From Roseicyclus sp965662675 (GTDB lineage Bacteria; Pseudomonadota; Alphaproteobacteria; Rhodobacterales; Rhodobacteraceae), in contig NZ_CBFIIK010000006.1 of NCBI RefSeq assembly GCF_965662675.1, positions 1 to 64,000 of the forward strand: 64,000 nt of DNA, given 5' to 3'. The notes beneath the pieces are model-generated. The model saw only the letters and a list, made by a program, of their open reading frames with translations. It did no database searches and was not told the DNA's origin. The position numbers were made by a program, and so were the translations under genes. Shown in pieces: positions 16,774 through 24,955 of this stretch. Every line of letters starts with the position of its first letter. Position 1 is the stretch's first letter.

Positions 16774-18011
16774 GCTGCCCCTGCCATCAGGCGGTCTGCC
16801 TTCTCAAAGAAATCCTTAGCCCCGAAGTTACCCGATTTCAGCGCCACCACCAGATCGGACCGCGCGCGCAGCGCCGGCACGCCGGGGTCGATCTCGGGAC
16901 CGATTTCAAGGTCTGTCAGCCCCAAGCCTTCAACCACCGCGCCCGAGGTTTCGCCGCCCGCCGTGATCAACCGCGTCACGCCACCCGCTACAAGGCGGCG
17001 CGCCACCTCGGCAAAAAGATCTTCGATGGCCGTCGCGGCGACGTCGCGGCCAAAGCGGTCTTGCACGCGCGCGACCTCGGCCGGGTCGGCCGAGCTATAG
17101 GCCAAGGGCAGCCCCTCTTGGGCCAAAAGCCAAGCCGCGATCTCGGCCGCGCTGATCCGCCCCTCGATCACATCGGCCGCCACGATCTCGCGCGCGGGGT
17201 TGTGGGCGGTGTGATGGGCGACCTGCGCGCGGGTCGCCGTGGAACACGAGCCTGACAGGATCGCGGCGCGGCCCGGTTGGCCTTGCCATGGCACGGGTGC
17301 GGGCACGCAGCCGAAATTCCCGGGCAGACCCAACGCCACACCCGATCCGCCCGTAATGAGAGGAAGACCACGCGCCGCCGCCCCGATGGCCATCAGATCG
17401 GCATCGCGGATCGCATCGACCACGATCAGCCGGTTGCCGGCTGCGTGCTGTGCGGCCAGTCCTTCTGCGATCCGGTCAGGCCCGGCAAAAACATCCATCG
17501 CCCCGATATGTCCGACTGAATGGCGCGTTTGCGGTGCCAGCCAGCGGCGGATATCGGCGTCAAGCATCGGCGTCAGCGGATGGTTCTGCATGCCGCTTTC
17601 GTTCAACAGGCGGTCCATGACGAAAAGGTGCCCTTGATAGATCGACCGCCCGGCGCCGGGAAAGGCGGGGCAGACGATCACCTTGTGGGCATCCAGCACC
17701 TCGGCCAGCGCATCGGCCACGGGGCCGATATTGCCATCAGGCGTGCTGTCGAAGGTCGAGCAATATTTGAAAAAGATCTGCTCGCAGCCTTGCGCGCGCA
17801 ACCATTCCAGCGCCGCCAATGATTGGGCCACCGCATCGGCGGGCGCAATCGAGCGGGTCTTGAGAGCGACCACCCCGGCATCGACATCACGCGCGGCCGG
17901 ATGATCAGGGATGCTGCAGTATTGAACAACGCGCATGCCGCCCTTGGCCAGCGTATTGGCCAGATCGCTCGATCCGGTGAAATCATCGCCGATACAGCCC
18001 AGACGCATCAT
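16770..18011 (-). CDS. otnK: 3-oxo-tetronate kinase (DUF1537/four-carbon acid sugar kinase)
   Basis: A 413-residue four-carbon acid sugar kinase. OtnK transfers phosphate from ATP to C4 of 3-oxo-tetronate. The N-terminal substrate domain opens with GDDFTGSSDLA (residues 8-18) and has KYCSTFDSTPDGNIG; the C-terminal nucleotide domain has ITGGSGVALGLP, LSGSCSTATRAQV and ITAGGETSGAVV. Start at 18011 overlaps the ltnD stop; a second ATG follows directly. One of two DUF1537 kinases in the window, the other at 23579-24955. Confidence 0.94.
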   Translation of the reverse strand: MMRLGCIGDDFTGSSDLANTLAKGGMRVVQYCSIPDHPAARDVDAGVVALKTRSIAPADAVAQSLAALEWLRAQGCEQIFFKYCSTFDSTPDGNIGPVADALAEVLDAHKVIVCPAFPGAGRSIYQGHLFVMDRLLNESGMQNHPLTPMLDADIRRWLAPQTRHSVGHIGAMDVFAGPDRIAEGLAAQHAAGNRLIVVDAIRDADLMAIGAAARGLPLITGGSGVALGLPGNFGCVPAPVPWQGQPGRAAILSGSCSTATRAQVAHHTAHNPAREIVAADVIEGRISAAEIAAWLLAQEGLPLAYSSADPAEVARVQDRFGRDVAATAIEDLFAEVARRLVAGGVTRLITAGGETSGAVVEGLGLTDLEIGPEIDPGVPALRARSDLVVALKSGNFGAKDFFEKADRLMAGAA

Positions 18012-18895
18012 GCCTCTCCGGGCAGGGTCAGACCCGCAGCGCGGGCATAGACCTTGGCCACGGCGGCATCATCTTCACGGCCAAGGCCCATTTCGGCGGC
18101 GGCAAGATACTGTGCCAGCGCGGCCGCCGTGATCGGCGCTGTAAAGCCCGCATCACGCGCGATATCCAACACGATGCCCAGATCCTTTGGCCAGATATTG
18201 ACCTGACTATGGGGGGTGTAATCGCCCGCCACGATATGGGGTGCGCGGTTCTCCAGCATCCAGCTTGTGCCGGCGCATTGGCTGATGACCCGCAGAAAGC
18301 TGTCGGGCGTGATGCCTTGGGTCATGCCGAAGGTCATCGCCTCGGCCATCGCGGCGATATGCACGCCGGCAAGCATCTGGTTGACCGCCTTCATGGCCGA
18401 ACCCGCGCCTGCCTGATCGCCCAGTTCGAACACCGTCGTGGCCATCGCATCGAGCGCGGGGCGCGCCGCGGCAAAGGCATCCGCGCTGCCCGAGGCCATG
18501 ATCGACAGCTTGCCCGCCGCCGCCTTGACCGACCCGCCCGAGATCGGCGCATCGAGATAGTGCAGGCCAAGGGCGCACGCCTCGGCCTCCATCTCGCGGG
18601 CGAAAGCGGGGGGGACGGTGGCGCAGCTGATGATGACGCCACCCGTTGCCAGCCGCTTGGCCAGCCCCTCGGGGCCAAAAAGCGCTGTGCGTGTCTGATC
18701 GGCATTCAAGACGACCGAGACTGCGATCTGGGCCGCGGGGCTTGTTTGGTCAAGCGCTTGCCCGCCTGCCGCACATAGCGCCGCGACACGCTCGGCCGAC
18801 GGGTCAAAGCCATGCACCGCGATGCCTGCACGCAGGCAAGATAGCGCCATGCCCAACCCCATCGAGCCAAGCCCAGCGAAATGTGCGATCATCAT
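18008..18895 (-). CDS. ltnD: L-threonate dehydrogenase
   Basis: A 295-residue beta-hydroxyacid dehydrogenase. LtnD oxidises L-threonate at C2 to 2-oxo-tetronate with NAD. Motifs: GLGSMGLGMA (nucleotide site), DAPISGGSVKAAAG (substrate loop), and the catalytic Lys in GSAMKAVNQML. The LtnD group is recognised by the closing VNIWPKDLGIVLDIAR. The start at 18895 overlaps the dctM stop by four bases (ATGA), so 31 upstream in-frame residues are excluded. Operon position gives the substrate class with good confidence, stereochemistry less so. Confidence 0.9.
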   Translation of the reverse strand: MMIAHFAGLGSMGLGMALSCLRAGIAVHGFDPSAERVAALCAAGGQALDQTSPAAQIAVSVVLNADQTRTALFGPEGLAKRLATGGVIISCATVPPAFAREMEAEACALGLHYLDAPISGGSVKAAAGKLSIMASGSADAFAAARPALDAMATTVFELGDQAGAGSAMKAVNQMLAGVHIAAMAEAMTFGMTQGITPDSFLRVISQCAGTSWMLENRAPHIVAGDYTPHSQVNIWPKDLGIVLDIARDAGFTAPITAAALAQYLAAAEMGLGREDDAAVAKVYARAAGLTLPGEA

Positions 18896-20175
18896 CTCGT
18901 TCCCATGATTGTTTGCATCGGCCACAGTGACACTGCGGGGACATAGGTTACAATCATGAGCGTGGCAAAGACCGTGATGACGAACCACAAAAGCTGCGGA
19001 ATGATCCGCTCGACCGGGATGCCCGCGACAGAACAGGCCGCGAAAAGGTTTACCCCCAAGGGTGGCGTGATCATCCCAAGCGCAAGGTTGAGCACCATGA
19101 TCAGACCGAAATGCACCGGGTCGACGCCATAGGCGATGGCTATCGGGGTCAAGATGGGGGCGAGCACGAGGATCGCCGCCGATGTCTCGATGAACATGCC
19201 GACGATCAAAAGAAGGATATTGACCGCCAAGAGGAACATGAAGCGCGTCTCGATCACCTCGCGGATGAGGGCCGCGATGTCATTGGGCAAGCCCGAGCGC
19301 GTTACAAGGAAGGAAAACAGCGCCGCAGCCGAGATGATGATCATGATCGCCGATGTGGCCAGCACGGTCTTTGTCAGCACTTCGGGAAGGTCGCGCGGTT
19401 TGAGTTCGCGATAGAACACCATGCCAACCAATACGGCCACCACCACGGCGGCGGCGCTGGCTTCGGTCGGCGTGAACACGCCTGCATAAATGCCGCCCAA
19501 GATCACCACAGGCACCATCAGCGCAGGCAGGGCCGCGAAAAGTGCGGGGCCGACGCTTGGGCGATCATCCCCGTCTTGTGCGCCGATGCCACGCACCCGG
19601 CACAAGATCAGCACCAGCGCCATCAGCGCGGCTGCCACCAACAAACCTGGTCCGAGCCCCGCGAGAAAAAGCTGTCCGATGGATGTATCCGTGGCAACAC
19701 CATAAAGGATCAGCGGGATCGATGGCGGGATCAAGACGCCCAGTTCCGCCGATGATGCCTGAACAGATGCGGCCATAGGCTTGGGGTAGCCATGCTTGAC
19801 CATGGCCGGGATCAAGATCGCGCCGATGGCGAAGGTCGTGGCCACAGATGAGCCCGAGACAGAGGCGAACATCATGCAGGTCAGAACGCAAGTTGCCGCC
19901 AACCCGCCTTGCACGCCGCCCACGATGGATTTGGCCAGATCGACCAAGCGTTTCGAGATGCCGCCCACCGACATCAGATTGCCCGCCAGAATGAACAGCG
20001 GAATGGCCATCAGCGGAAAGCTGTCGAGCCCCGTGAACATGCGCTGGGCCACCAATAGCATCGGCAGCCGCCCATGTGCTTCGATGCCGATGACCGAGGC
20101 CAGTCCGATGGCAACGGCAATCGGAACACCCAGCAAGAAGAATATCCCCAGCGATAGGGCCAGCGCGGTGTTCAT
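18892..20175 (-). CDS. dctM: TRAP transporter large permease (system 2)
   Basis: A 427-residue DctM with 11-12 membrane helices. Blocks include FILAGNLMSVGGISKR, SGSSVATTFAIGAILIPAM, AELGVLIPPSIPLILYGV and LALGMITPPLGVNLFAAC. It couples ion flow to uptake and overlaps dctQ (ATGA at 20172-20175) and ltnD. The operon suggests a tetronate or apionate as ligand. Confidence 0.93.
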   Translation of the reverse strand: MNTALALSLGIFFLLGVPIAVAIGLASVIGIEAHGRLPMLLVAQRMFTGLDSFPLMAIPLFILAGNLMSVGGISKRLVDLAKSIVGGVQGGLAATCVLTCMMFASVSGSSVATTFAIGAILIPAMVKHGYPKPMAASVQASSAELGVLIPPSIPLILYGVATDTSIGQLFLAGLGPGLLVAAALMALVLILCRVRGIGAQDGDDRPSVGPALFAALPALMVPVVILGGIYAGVFTPTEASAAAVVVAVLVGMVFYRELKPRDLPEVLTKTVLATSAIMIIISAAALFSFLVTRSGLPNDIAALIREVIETRFMFLLAVNILLLIVGMFIETSAAILVLAPILTPIAIAYGVDPVHFGLIMVLNLALGMITPPLGVNLFAACSVAGIPVERIIPQLLWFVITVFATLMIVTYVPAVSLWPMQTIMGTR

Positions 20176-20693
20176 TGCTGTGCCTCCACGCGCGCCGCGT
20201 CATCGGCATGGGTGCGGGGCCAATCGCCACCTGCCGCACGGACCATGCAGCCCAGAACGGCGATGATGATAAAGACCGATCCGACAGGGAGCGCGGCATA
20301 AACCCAAGCGATGGAGATTTGCAGCGCAGCCAATGTCTGGCCTGAGACACGCTCGACCATCGACCAACCTTGCCAAAACAAGATCGCGAAAAACAGCACG
20401 GTCATGACCATCGCGAACATGTAAAGCGCCAGCCCCAGCTTGCGGGGCAGTGCAGTCTGGATGAATTCCAGCGCAATCATCGTGCCTTCGCGAAAGGCCG
20501 GGGCCACGCCGAGAAAGACCGACCACATCATTGCAGAGCGGGTGATGACCTCCGACCATGTCGACGGACGCCCAAAGGCAAATCGCGTTGTCACTTGGTA
20601 TATGGCAAGCCCTGCCGCGATCAGCAAAAAGATGATCGCTGCCCATAGCGCGATGCGGGTCGTCATCGCTTCGAAACGCAAGAACATCCGCAT
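20172..20693 (-). CDS. dctQ: TRAP transporter small membrane subunit (system 2)
   Basis: A 173-residue DctQ with four predicted helices. The family block TTRFAFGRPSTWSEVITRSAMMW, split around the second helix, is clear. The start at 20693 follows GGAGGGGGC; an earlier in-frame ATG at 20708 has that site inside it and is rejected. A GC-rich hairpin (20718-20741) separates it from dctP upstream. Confidence 0.88.
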   Translation of the reverse strand: MRMFLRFEAMTTRIALWAAIIFLLIAAGLAIYQVTTRFAFGRPSTWSEVITRSAMMWSVFLGVAPAFREGTMIALEFIQTALPRKLGLALYMFAMVMTVLFFAILFWQGWSMVERVSGQTLAALQISIAWVYAALPVGSVFIIIAVLGCMVRAAGGDWPRTHADDAARVEAQQ

Positions 20694-20717
20694 GCCCCCT
20701 CCGATCAAAATGGTGAA

Positions 20718-20741
20718 CCGGCCGGCCCAAGGGCCGACCGG
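20718..20741 (-). promoter_or_regulatory. Hairpin between dctP and dctQ (system 2)
   Basis: CCGGCCGGCCC (20718-20728) and GGGCCGACCGG (20731-20741) pair over eleven positions with one mismatch. It lies in the 68-base gap between the binding-protein stop and the dctQ start, without a T-tract. It may protect or partly terminate the dctP message so that the binding protein is made in excess, as also suggested in systems 3 and 4. Confidence 0.55.
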
Positions 20742-20761
20742 CTTGTGTCAGGATGCCAAGT

Positions 20762-21730
20762 TCACTGGGCGGCGACGATCCGCTCGATCATCGCACTGCC
20801 GAAACGGTCCGTGTAGACCGGCCACGCAGCTTCTGCGGCCAAGGCCTGAAACGGGGCGCGGTCGATCTCGGTGATGACTTCCATCCCGTTTTCACGCATC
20901 AGTGCGACGCCTGCGGCTTCCAGACGGTCCACCTCTGCGCGGGTTGCGGCAACGCCAACGCGCGCGGCCTCATAGAACCAGCCCTTCTGCTCATCGGTCA
21001 GACCATCGAACAGCGCGGGTGATACAAGGATGATCGCCGGGGAATACACATGGCCGGTCAAGGTCACATGTCGCTGCACCTCCCAAAAGCGCGAGGCGGT
21101 GATGACGGTGATCGGGTTTTCTTGACCATCCATCACGCCTTGTTGCAGCGCGCCGAAAACCTCTGGGAAAGCCATTGGCGTCGGTGAGGCGCCCATGCCT
21201 TGGAACGCGGCCATGTGGACGGCGTTTTCCATTGTGCGCAGCTTGAGCCCTTCAAGATCAGCGGGCGAGGTCACAGGACGCTGCGAATTGGTCACATGAC
21301 GAAACCCGTTTTCTGACCAAGCCAAACCGACAAGATTGTTTTGGCCGATGGCGTCCAGCATTTCCTGACCGATCTCGCCATCCAGAACGCTACGCGCATG
21401 GGCGTAGTCGCGGAATAGGAAAGGCAAGTCGAGCGCCAGAACCTCGGGCACAAAATTGCCCAGCGGTCCAGTCGACGTGATCGCCATATCAATCGAGCCG
21501 ATCTGCAAGCCCTCGATCAAATCGCGTTCGCCGCCCAACTGTCCACCCGGCGCCTGTTCTCCGGTGAACGCGCCATTCGACAGTTCGGTCAGTTTTGCCA
21601 AAAACGCGTCTGCGCCGACACCGTAGTGCGACGTAGCAGTCGTTGTGGTGGCAACAAGAATATTCTGTTGCGCATAAGCGCCTCCAGACATCATCAGGGC
21701 TGCAAAGCCACTCAATACCCAGTGTTTCAT
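20762..21730 (-). CDS. dctP: TRAP transporter substrate-binding protein (system 2)
   Basis: A 322-residue periplasmic DctP with a signal peptide ending at AYA (about residue 20). The carboxylate-anchoring Arg is in LKLRTMENA; ENGFRHVTN and DGQENPITV are family blocks. The start at 21730 follows GGAGGAAAAAA. It lies directly downstream of the GntR gene 21788 and upstream of dctQM-ltnD-otnKCI, so its ligand is likely L-threonate, erythronate or apionate. Confidence 0.93.
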   Translation of the reverse strand: MKHWVLSGFAALMMSGGAYAQQNILVATTTTATSHYGVGADAFLAKLTELSNGAFTGEQAPGGQLGGERDLIEGLQIGSIDMAITSTGPLGNFVPEVLALDLPFLFRDYAHARSVLDGEIGQEMLDAIGQNNLVGLAWSENGFRHVTNSQRPVTSPADLEGLKLRTMENAVHMAAFQGMGASPTPMAFPEVFGALQQGVMDGQENPITVITASRFWEVQRHVTLTGHVYSPAIILVSPALFDGLTDEQKGWFYEAARVGVAATRAEVDRLEAAGVALMRENGMEVITEIDRAPFQALAAEAAWPVYTDRFGSAMIERIVAAQ

Positions 21731-21787
21731 TTTTTTCCTCCTCATGTTGGACTTAGGTCACTTCCATGAACCAAAATCTCGGTCATG

Positions 21788-22591
21788 TTAGACGTCTAGC
21801 GCAGGTTTTTGGTAGCTGTTTCTACCTTTCTCCTGCGTCATTTTATATAAAGGCGCTGAGCGGTTCAGATGCGTCAGCATCATAACTTCAGCACCATCTG
21901 CATCCCTATCCTCAATAAAGTCTATAAGTCGATTATGTTCGAAAATAGTGGTTTGTTCTTGGCCCGACCAACGCAGCATCGGCTTGTAATGCTCGAAAAG
22001 CCAAGCAAGCATGGCCTGTGTTGCGGCATGAATGATTGCATTCCCGGAAATGGCCGCGATTCGTAAATGAAAAGCGATATCCGCCTTTACGAAATCACCT
22101 TCATTATCCCGCTTGCTTTGTTGGCTTGAAACAATTGCCCGCAATTCATCGGCGTCTTGCGCCGTGCAGCGCTCGGCGGCCATGCGAACCGTCCCCAATT
22201 CAAGAAGTTTCCGCATCTCCTTGAGTTGGTCAAGCGCGGTGGGATCTTTGAGAAGCAGCAGCTTTGCCATGGAATCCATCTGACGAATTGCCATGCTCGC
22301 CGTCAGCTGATTCACACGACTGCGCTCGCCATGATTAATCGAGATCAAGCCCTTGTTGGCCATGCTCTGCAACGCTTCACGCACGGCGGGGCGCCCCACC
22401 TTGAAGCGATCCATCAATGCCCGTTCCGAGGGGACTGCATCACCCGGAAAAAGCTCACCAGTCTCGATCATGTGCCAAAGTTTCTCGAACACTTGATCGG
22501 ACAGCTTGTGGCGCACGATCACATCATCGCTATCGCCTTCCGAACCTTGCGAAAGGGCATATGCACGCGGTGTGTCGGCGCTGTCTTGCAT
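21788..22591 (-). CDS. GntR-family transcriptional regulator (FCD type)
   Basis: A 267-residue regulator: winged helix at about residues 28-90 (LFPGDAVPSERALMDRF, then GRPAVREALQSM) and an FCD effector domain with KADIAFHLR and later His residues. It sits between apnO and the TRAP system 2 genes, so it probably responds to apionate, threonate or a shared intermediate. Candidate targets are the direct repeats at 23491-23511 between apnO and the kinase gene. The palindrome TAGACGTCTA (21789-21798) overlaps its own stop codon. Base composition is slightly more A/T rich than its neighbours. Confidence 0.9.
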   Translation of the reverse strand: MQDSADTPRAYALSQGSEGDSDDVIVRHKLSDQVFEKLWHMIETGELFPGDAVPSERALMDRFKVGRPAVREALQSMANKGLISINHGERSRVNQLTASMAIRQMDSMAKLLLLKDPTALDQLKEMRKLLELGTVRMAAERCTAQDADELRAIVSSQQSKRDNEGDFVKADIAFHLRIAAISGNAIIHAATQAMLAWLFEHYKPMLRWSGQEQTTIFEHNRLIDFIEDRDADGAEVMMLTHLNRSAPLYKMTQEKGRNSYQKPALDV

Positions 22592-22623
22592 CTAGGGCAC
22601 TCCTGTCGTCCTGACCCTGTTTG

Positions 22624-23454
22624 TCAGGTGATGCGCTCGATACTTGCACGGATCTCGTCGATTTCGAACACCCGTTTCCAATCTTCACGCATGAGGACGG
22701 GCTTGCCGAATTCAATCGCCTTGTTGGCTGCATCCGAAAAGACGCCATCCACCTCCTCGAAGATCACGGCCGCCAGAATATTCATGTGACCAAGCAAGAA
22801 ATCGCGCGCGGCTGCATGCGGCACACCACGGGCGACGACCTCGTCCATCGCTTCGCGCATGACGACCAAAAGCGAGGCGACAACAGTCTCAGAAAGGCCA
22901 GGCTCCAGCAGCGCCATGCCTTCGAGCGTGACGCGATGCGAGCGAACGACCGGCGCATAGATCGCGTTCGCAACCCTTTCGCCCAGCGCGTAATCTTGTT
23001 CGGGGCCTTGGACCAAGGCGTTCACCACACCCTGCTTTGCAGCGATCCCGCCGAAATGGTCGCGCTTGGCCGCCATGTCCGTTTCATCGTTGAAGATGGG
23101 CGGGTGGCAAGGATGCGTGACGAAATAGGTGATATCATCGCGCACCGGCAAATGGCCTGCATAGGGTGCTGCGGCATCAAGGCAGACAACCATCGCACCG
23201 GGCCGCACCTTGTCGATGATCGTCTTGGTCACGGCGCCGATATGGGTATCGGGCACCGCCAGCACCACGACCTGCGCCTCGGCCAATGCTGCCTCGGCAG
23301 TGACGCAATCGGTACCAAAGGCGGCCTTTACACGGGCCTGTCCCTCGGGCGAGATTTCGACTCGCAGAGTTTCGAATTCGTCCGATTTTGCAAGATTGGC
23401 GCCCAGTCGCATGCCCATCTTGCCACCGGCCCCAAACAGGGCAAGCTTGATCAT
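22624..23454 (-). CDS. apnO: D-apionate oxidoisomerase-like protein
   Basis: A 276-residue NAD-dependent dehydrogenase of the phosphogluconate-dehydrogenase-C-terminal-like group that includes ApnO. Known ApnO oxidises D-apionate and moves a hydroxymethyl group to give 3-oxo-isoapionate. The Rossmann motif is FGAGGKMGMRL (residues 7-17), VVVLAVPDTHIG marks the cofactor domain, and THPCHPPIF (113-121) and GLSETVVASLL are group features. The start at 23454 is preferred to two upstream Mets because the fold begins there and AAAGGAA precedes it. It is divergent from an OiaK-type kinase and a RuBisCO-like protein, exactly the partners expected for apionate breakdown. Confidence 0.85.
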   Translation of the reverse strand: MIKLALFGAGGKMGMRLGANLAKSDEFETLRVEISPEGQARVKAAFGTDCVTAEAALAEAQVVVLAVPDTHIGAVTKTIIDKVRPGAMVVCLDAAAPYAGHLPVRDDITYFVTHPCHPPIFNDETDMAAKRDHFGGIAAKQGVVNALVQGPEQDYALGERVANAIYAPVVRSHRVTLEGMALLEPGLSETVVASLLVVMREAMDEVVARGVPHAAARDFLLGHMNILAAVIFEEVDGVFSDAANKAIEFGKPVLMREDWKRVFEIDEIRASIERIT

Positions 23455-23490
23455 CCGCCGTTCCTTTGCTTCCATGGATCCTGCCACGGT

Positions 23491-23523
23491 CTGGTTTGAC
23501 AACTGGTATGATGAGGTAGTAAT
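23491..23523 (+). promoter_or_regulatory. Divergent apnO/kinase control region with direct repeats
   Basis: CTGGTTTGA (23491-23499) and CTGGTATGA (23503-23511) are direct repeats differing at one base, 12 bases apart. TTGACA at 23496-23501 is a consensus -35 box for the + strand genes, with A/T-rich AGTAAT near 23518-23523 as the likely -10. A regulator bound to the repeats would cover the promoter. The GntR at 21788-22591 is the best candidate. Confidence 0.45.
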
Positions 23524-23578
23524 CGCATCAGTGTGTCAAGAAAAACCGCAACAAGGCGTCCGAAAGGGGAGGGACCGA

Positions 23579-24955
23579 ATGGATGCGACCCTGCCCACGG
23601 GTGTCCTGATCGGCTGGTATGGCGACGATTTCACCGGCGCAGCAGCGGTGATGGAAGTCTTGAGCTTTTCCGGCCTTGAAGCGGTGCTGTTTCTCGCCCC
23701 GCCCACAGCCGAGCAATTGGCGCGGTTTCCCGGCGTGCGTGCCGTCGGCATCGCCTCGACCGCACGGGCGCAATCCCCGGCATGGATGAACCGCGAATTG
23801 CCCGGCGCATTCGCGGCCCTGCGCGCGCTTGGGCCACAGCTTCTGCACTACAAAACCTGCTCCACGCTCGATTCTGCCCCCCATGTCGGCGCGATCGGGC
23901 GGGCCACTGAAATCGGTGCCGACCTTTGTGCCGCAAGCCGCGTGCCCGTCTTGATCGCAGCCCCACAGATGCGGCGCTATCAGTGCTTTGGCCATTTGTT
24001 CGCCGGGCTGGAGGAGGGTGTATTTCGCCTTGACCGGCATCCGGTCATGTCGCGCCATCCGGTCACGCCGATGGCGGAATCCGACGTGGCGCGGCATATC
24101 GCGCTGCAATCTGATCGACTCGATGCAGCCTGTATCACGCTGGAGGATCTGGCACAGGCCGATCTTCGCGGGGCCGCGATGAGCGCAGTCGAGGATGGGC
24201 GTATCCAGATCGTCACACTGGATGCCGTCGATGCAGCCAGCGAGGCGCAGGCCGGGCGGTTGATCTGGGAGGCACGCGACCAAAGCCCCTTTGTCGTGGG
24301 CTCACAAGGCGTGGAATATGCGCTGATCCGCCATTGGCAAGCGCGCGGGGCCTTGGCGCATCACCCCGCACCGCAGGGCATCGGGCGGGCGAAGGCCACG
24401 ATCATCGTGTCCGGCTCCGTCTCGCCCGTGACGGCTGGTCAGATCGCATGGGCCGCTGAAAACGGGTTCGATGCGCTGGCATTCGATGCAAGCGTCGCCT
24501 GTGGTGGCGAGGCGGCGATCATGGCCGAGGTCGCACGGGTGAAAGCTGCCGCGCGCCAAAGCCTGTCGCGCGGGCGCGATCCGCTGATCCACACCGCCAC
24601 TGGCCCCGATGACCCAAGCGTCGCTCACTTCCGCACCGCCTGCGTGACAAGCGGCACGGATATGCATCTTGCCAATGAGCGGGTCGGCGAGGCATTGGGC
24701 CGTCTGTTGCGCGATCTTCTGGCCGAGCTTGGACCGGCGCGCGCCGTCGTATCGGGCGGTGATACATCGGGTCATGCGACACGCCAGCTTGGCATCTACG
24801 CGCTCTCGGCGCTTGCCCCGACCATCCCCGGGGCCGCGATCTTTCGGGCGCATGCCAGCGGCGCGATGGATGGGCAAGAACTGGCGCTGAAAGGCGGCCA
24901 GATGGGAAGCCGCGATTATTTTGGCTGGATCAGAAATGGAGGAGGCCCAAGATGA
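23579..24955 (+). CDS. oiaK: DUF1537-family kinase, 3-oxo-isoapionate kinase-like
   Basis: A 458-residue four-carbon-acid-sugar-kinase-family protein. OiaK phosphorylates 3-oxo-isoapionate at C4 using ATP. The N-terminal domain opens with GWYGDDFTGAAAVME (about 12-26) and has KTCSTLDSAPHVGAIG; the C-terminal domain has VVGSQGVEYAL, VSGSVSPVTAGQI and VVSGGDTSGHA. The start at 23579 follows GGGGAGGGA; the much longer upstream reading runs through the divergent promoter and apnO antisense and is rejected. It overlaps the RuBisCO-like gene by four bases. Specificity is taken from neighbours; DUF1537 also covers D-threonate and D-erythronate kinases. Confidence 0.85.
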   Translation: MDATLPTGVLIGWYGDDFTGAAAVMEVLSFSGLEAVLFLAPPTAEQLARFPGVRAVGIASTARAQSPAWMNRELPGAFAALRALGPQLLHYKTCSTLDSAPHVGAIGRATEIGADLCAASRVPVLIAAPQMRRYQCFGHLFAGLEEGVFRLDRHPVMSRHPVTPMAESDVARHIALQSDRLDAACITLEDLAQADLRGAAMSAVEDGRIQIVTLDAVDAASEAQAGRLIWEARDQSPFVVGSQGVEYALIRHWQARGALAHHPAPQGIGRAKATIIVSGSVSPVTAGQIAWAAENGFDALAFDASVACGGEAAIMAEVARVKAAARQSLSRGRDPLIHTATGPDDPSVAHFRTACVTSGTDMHLANERVGEALGRLLRDLLAELGPARAVVSGGDTSGHATRQLGIYALSALAPTIPGAAIFRAHASGAMDGQELALKGGQMGSRDYFGWIRNGGGPR

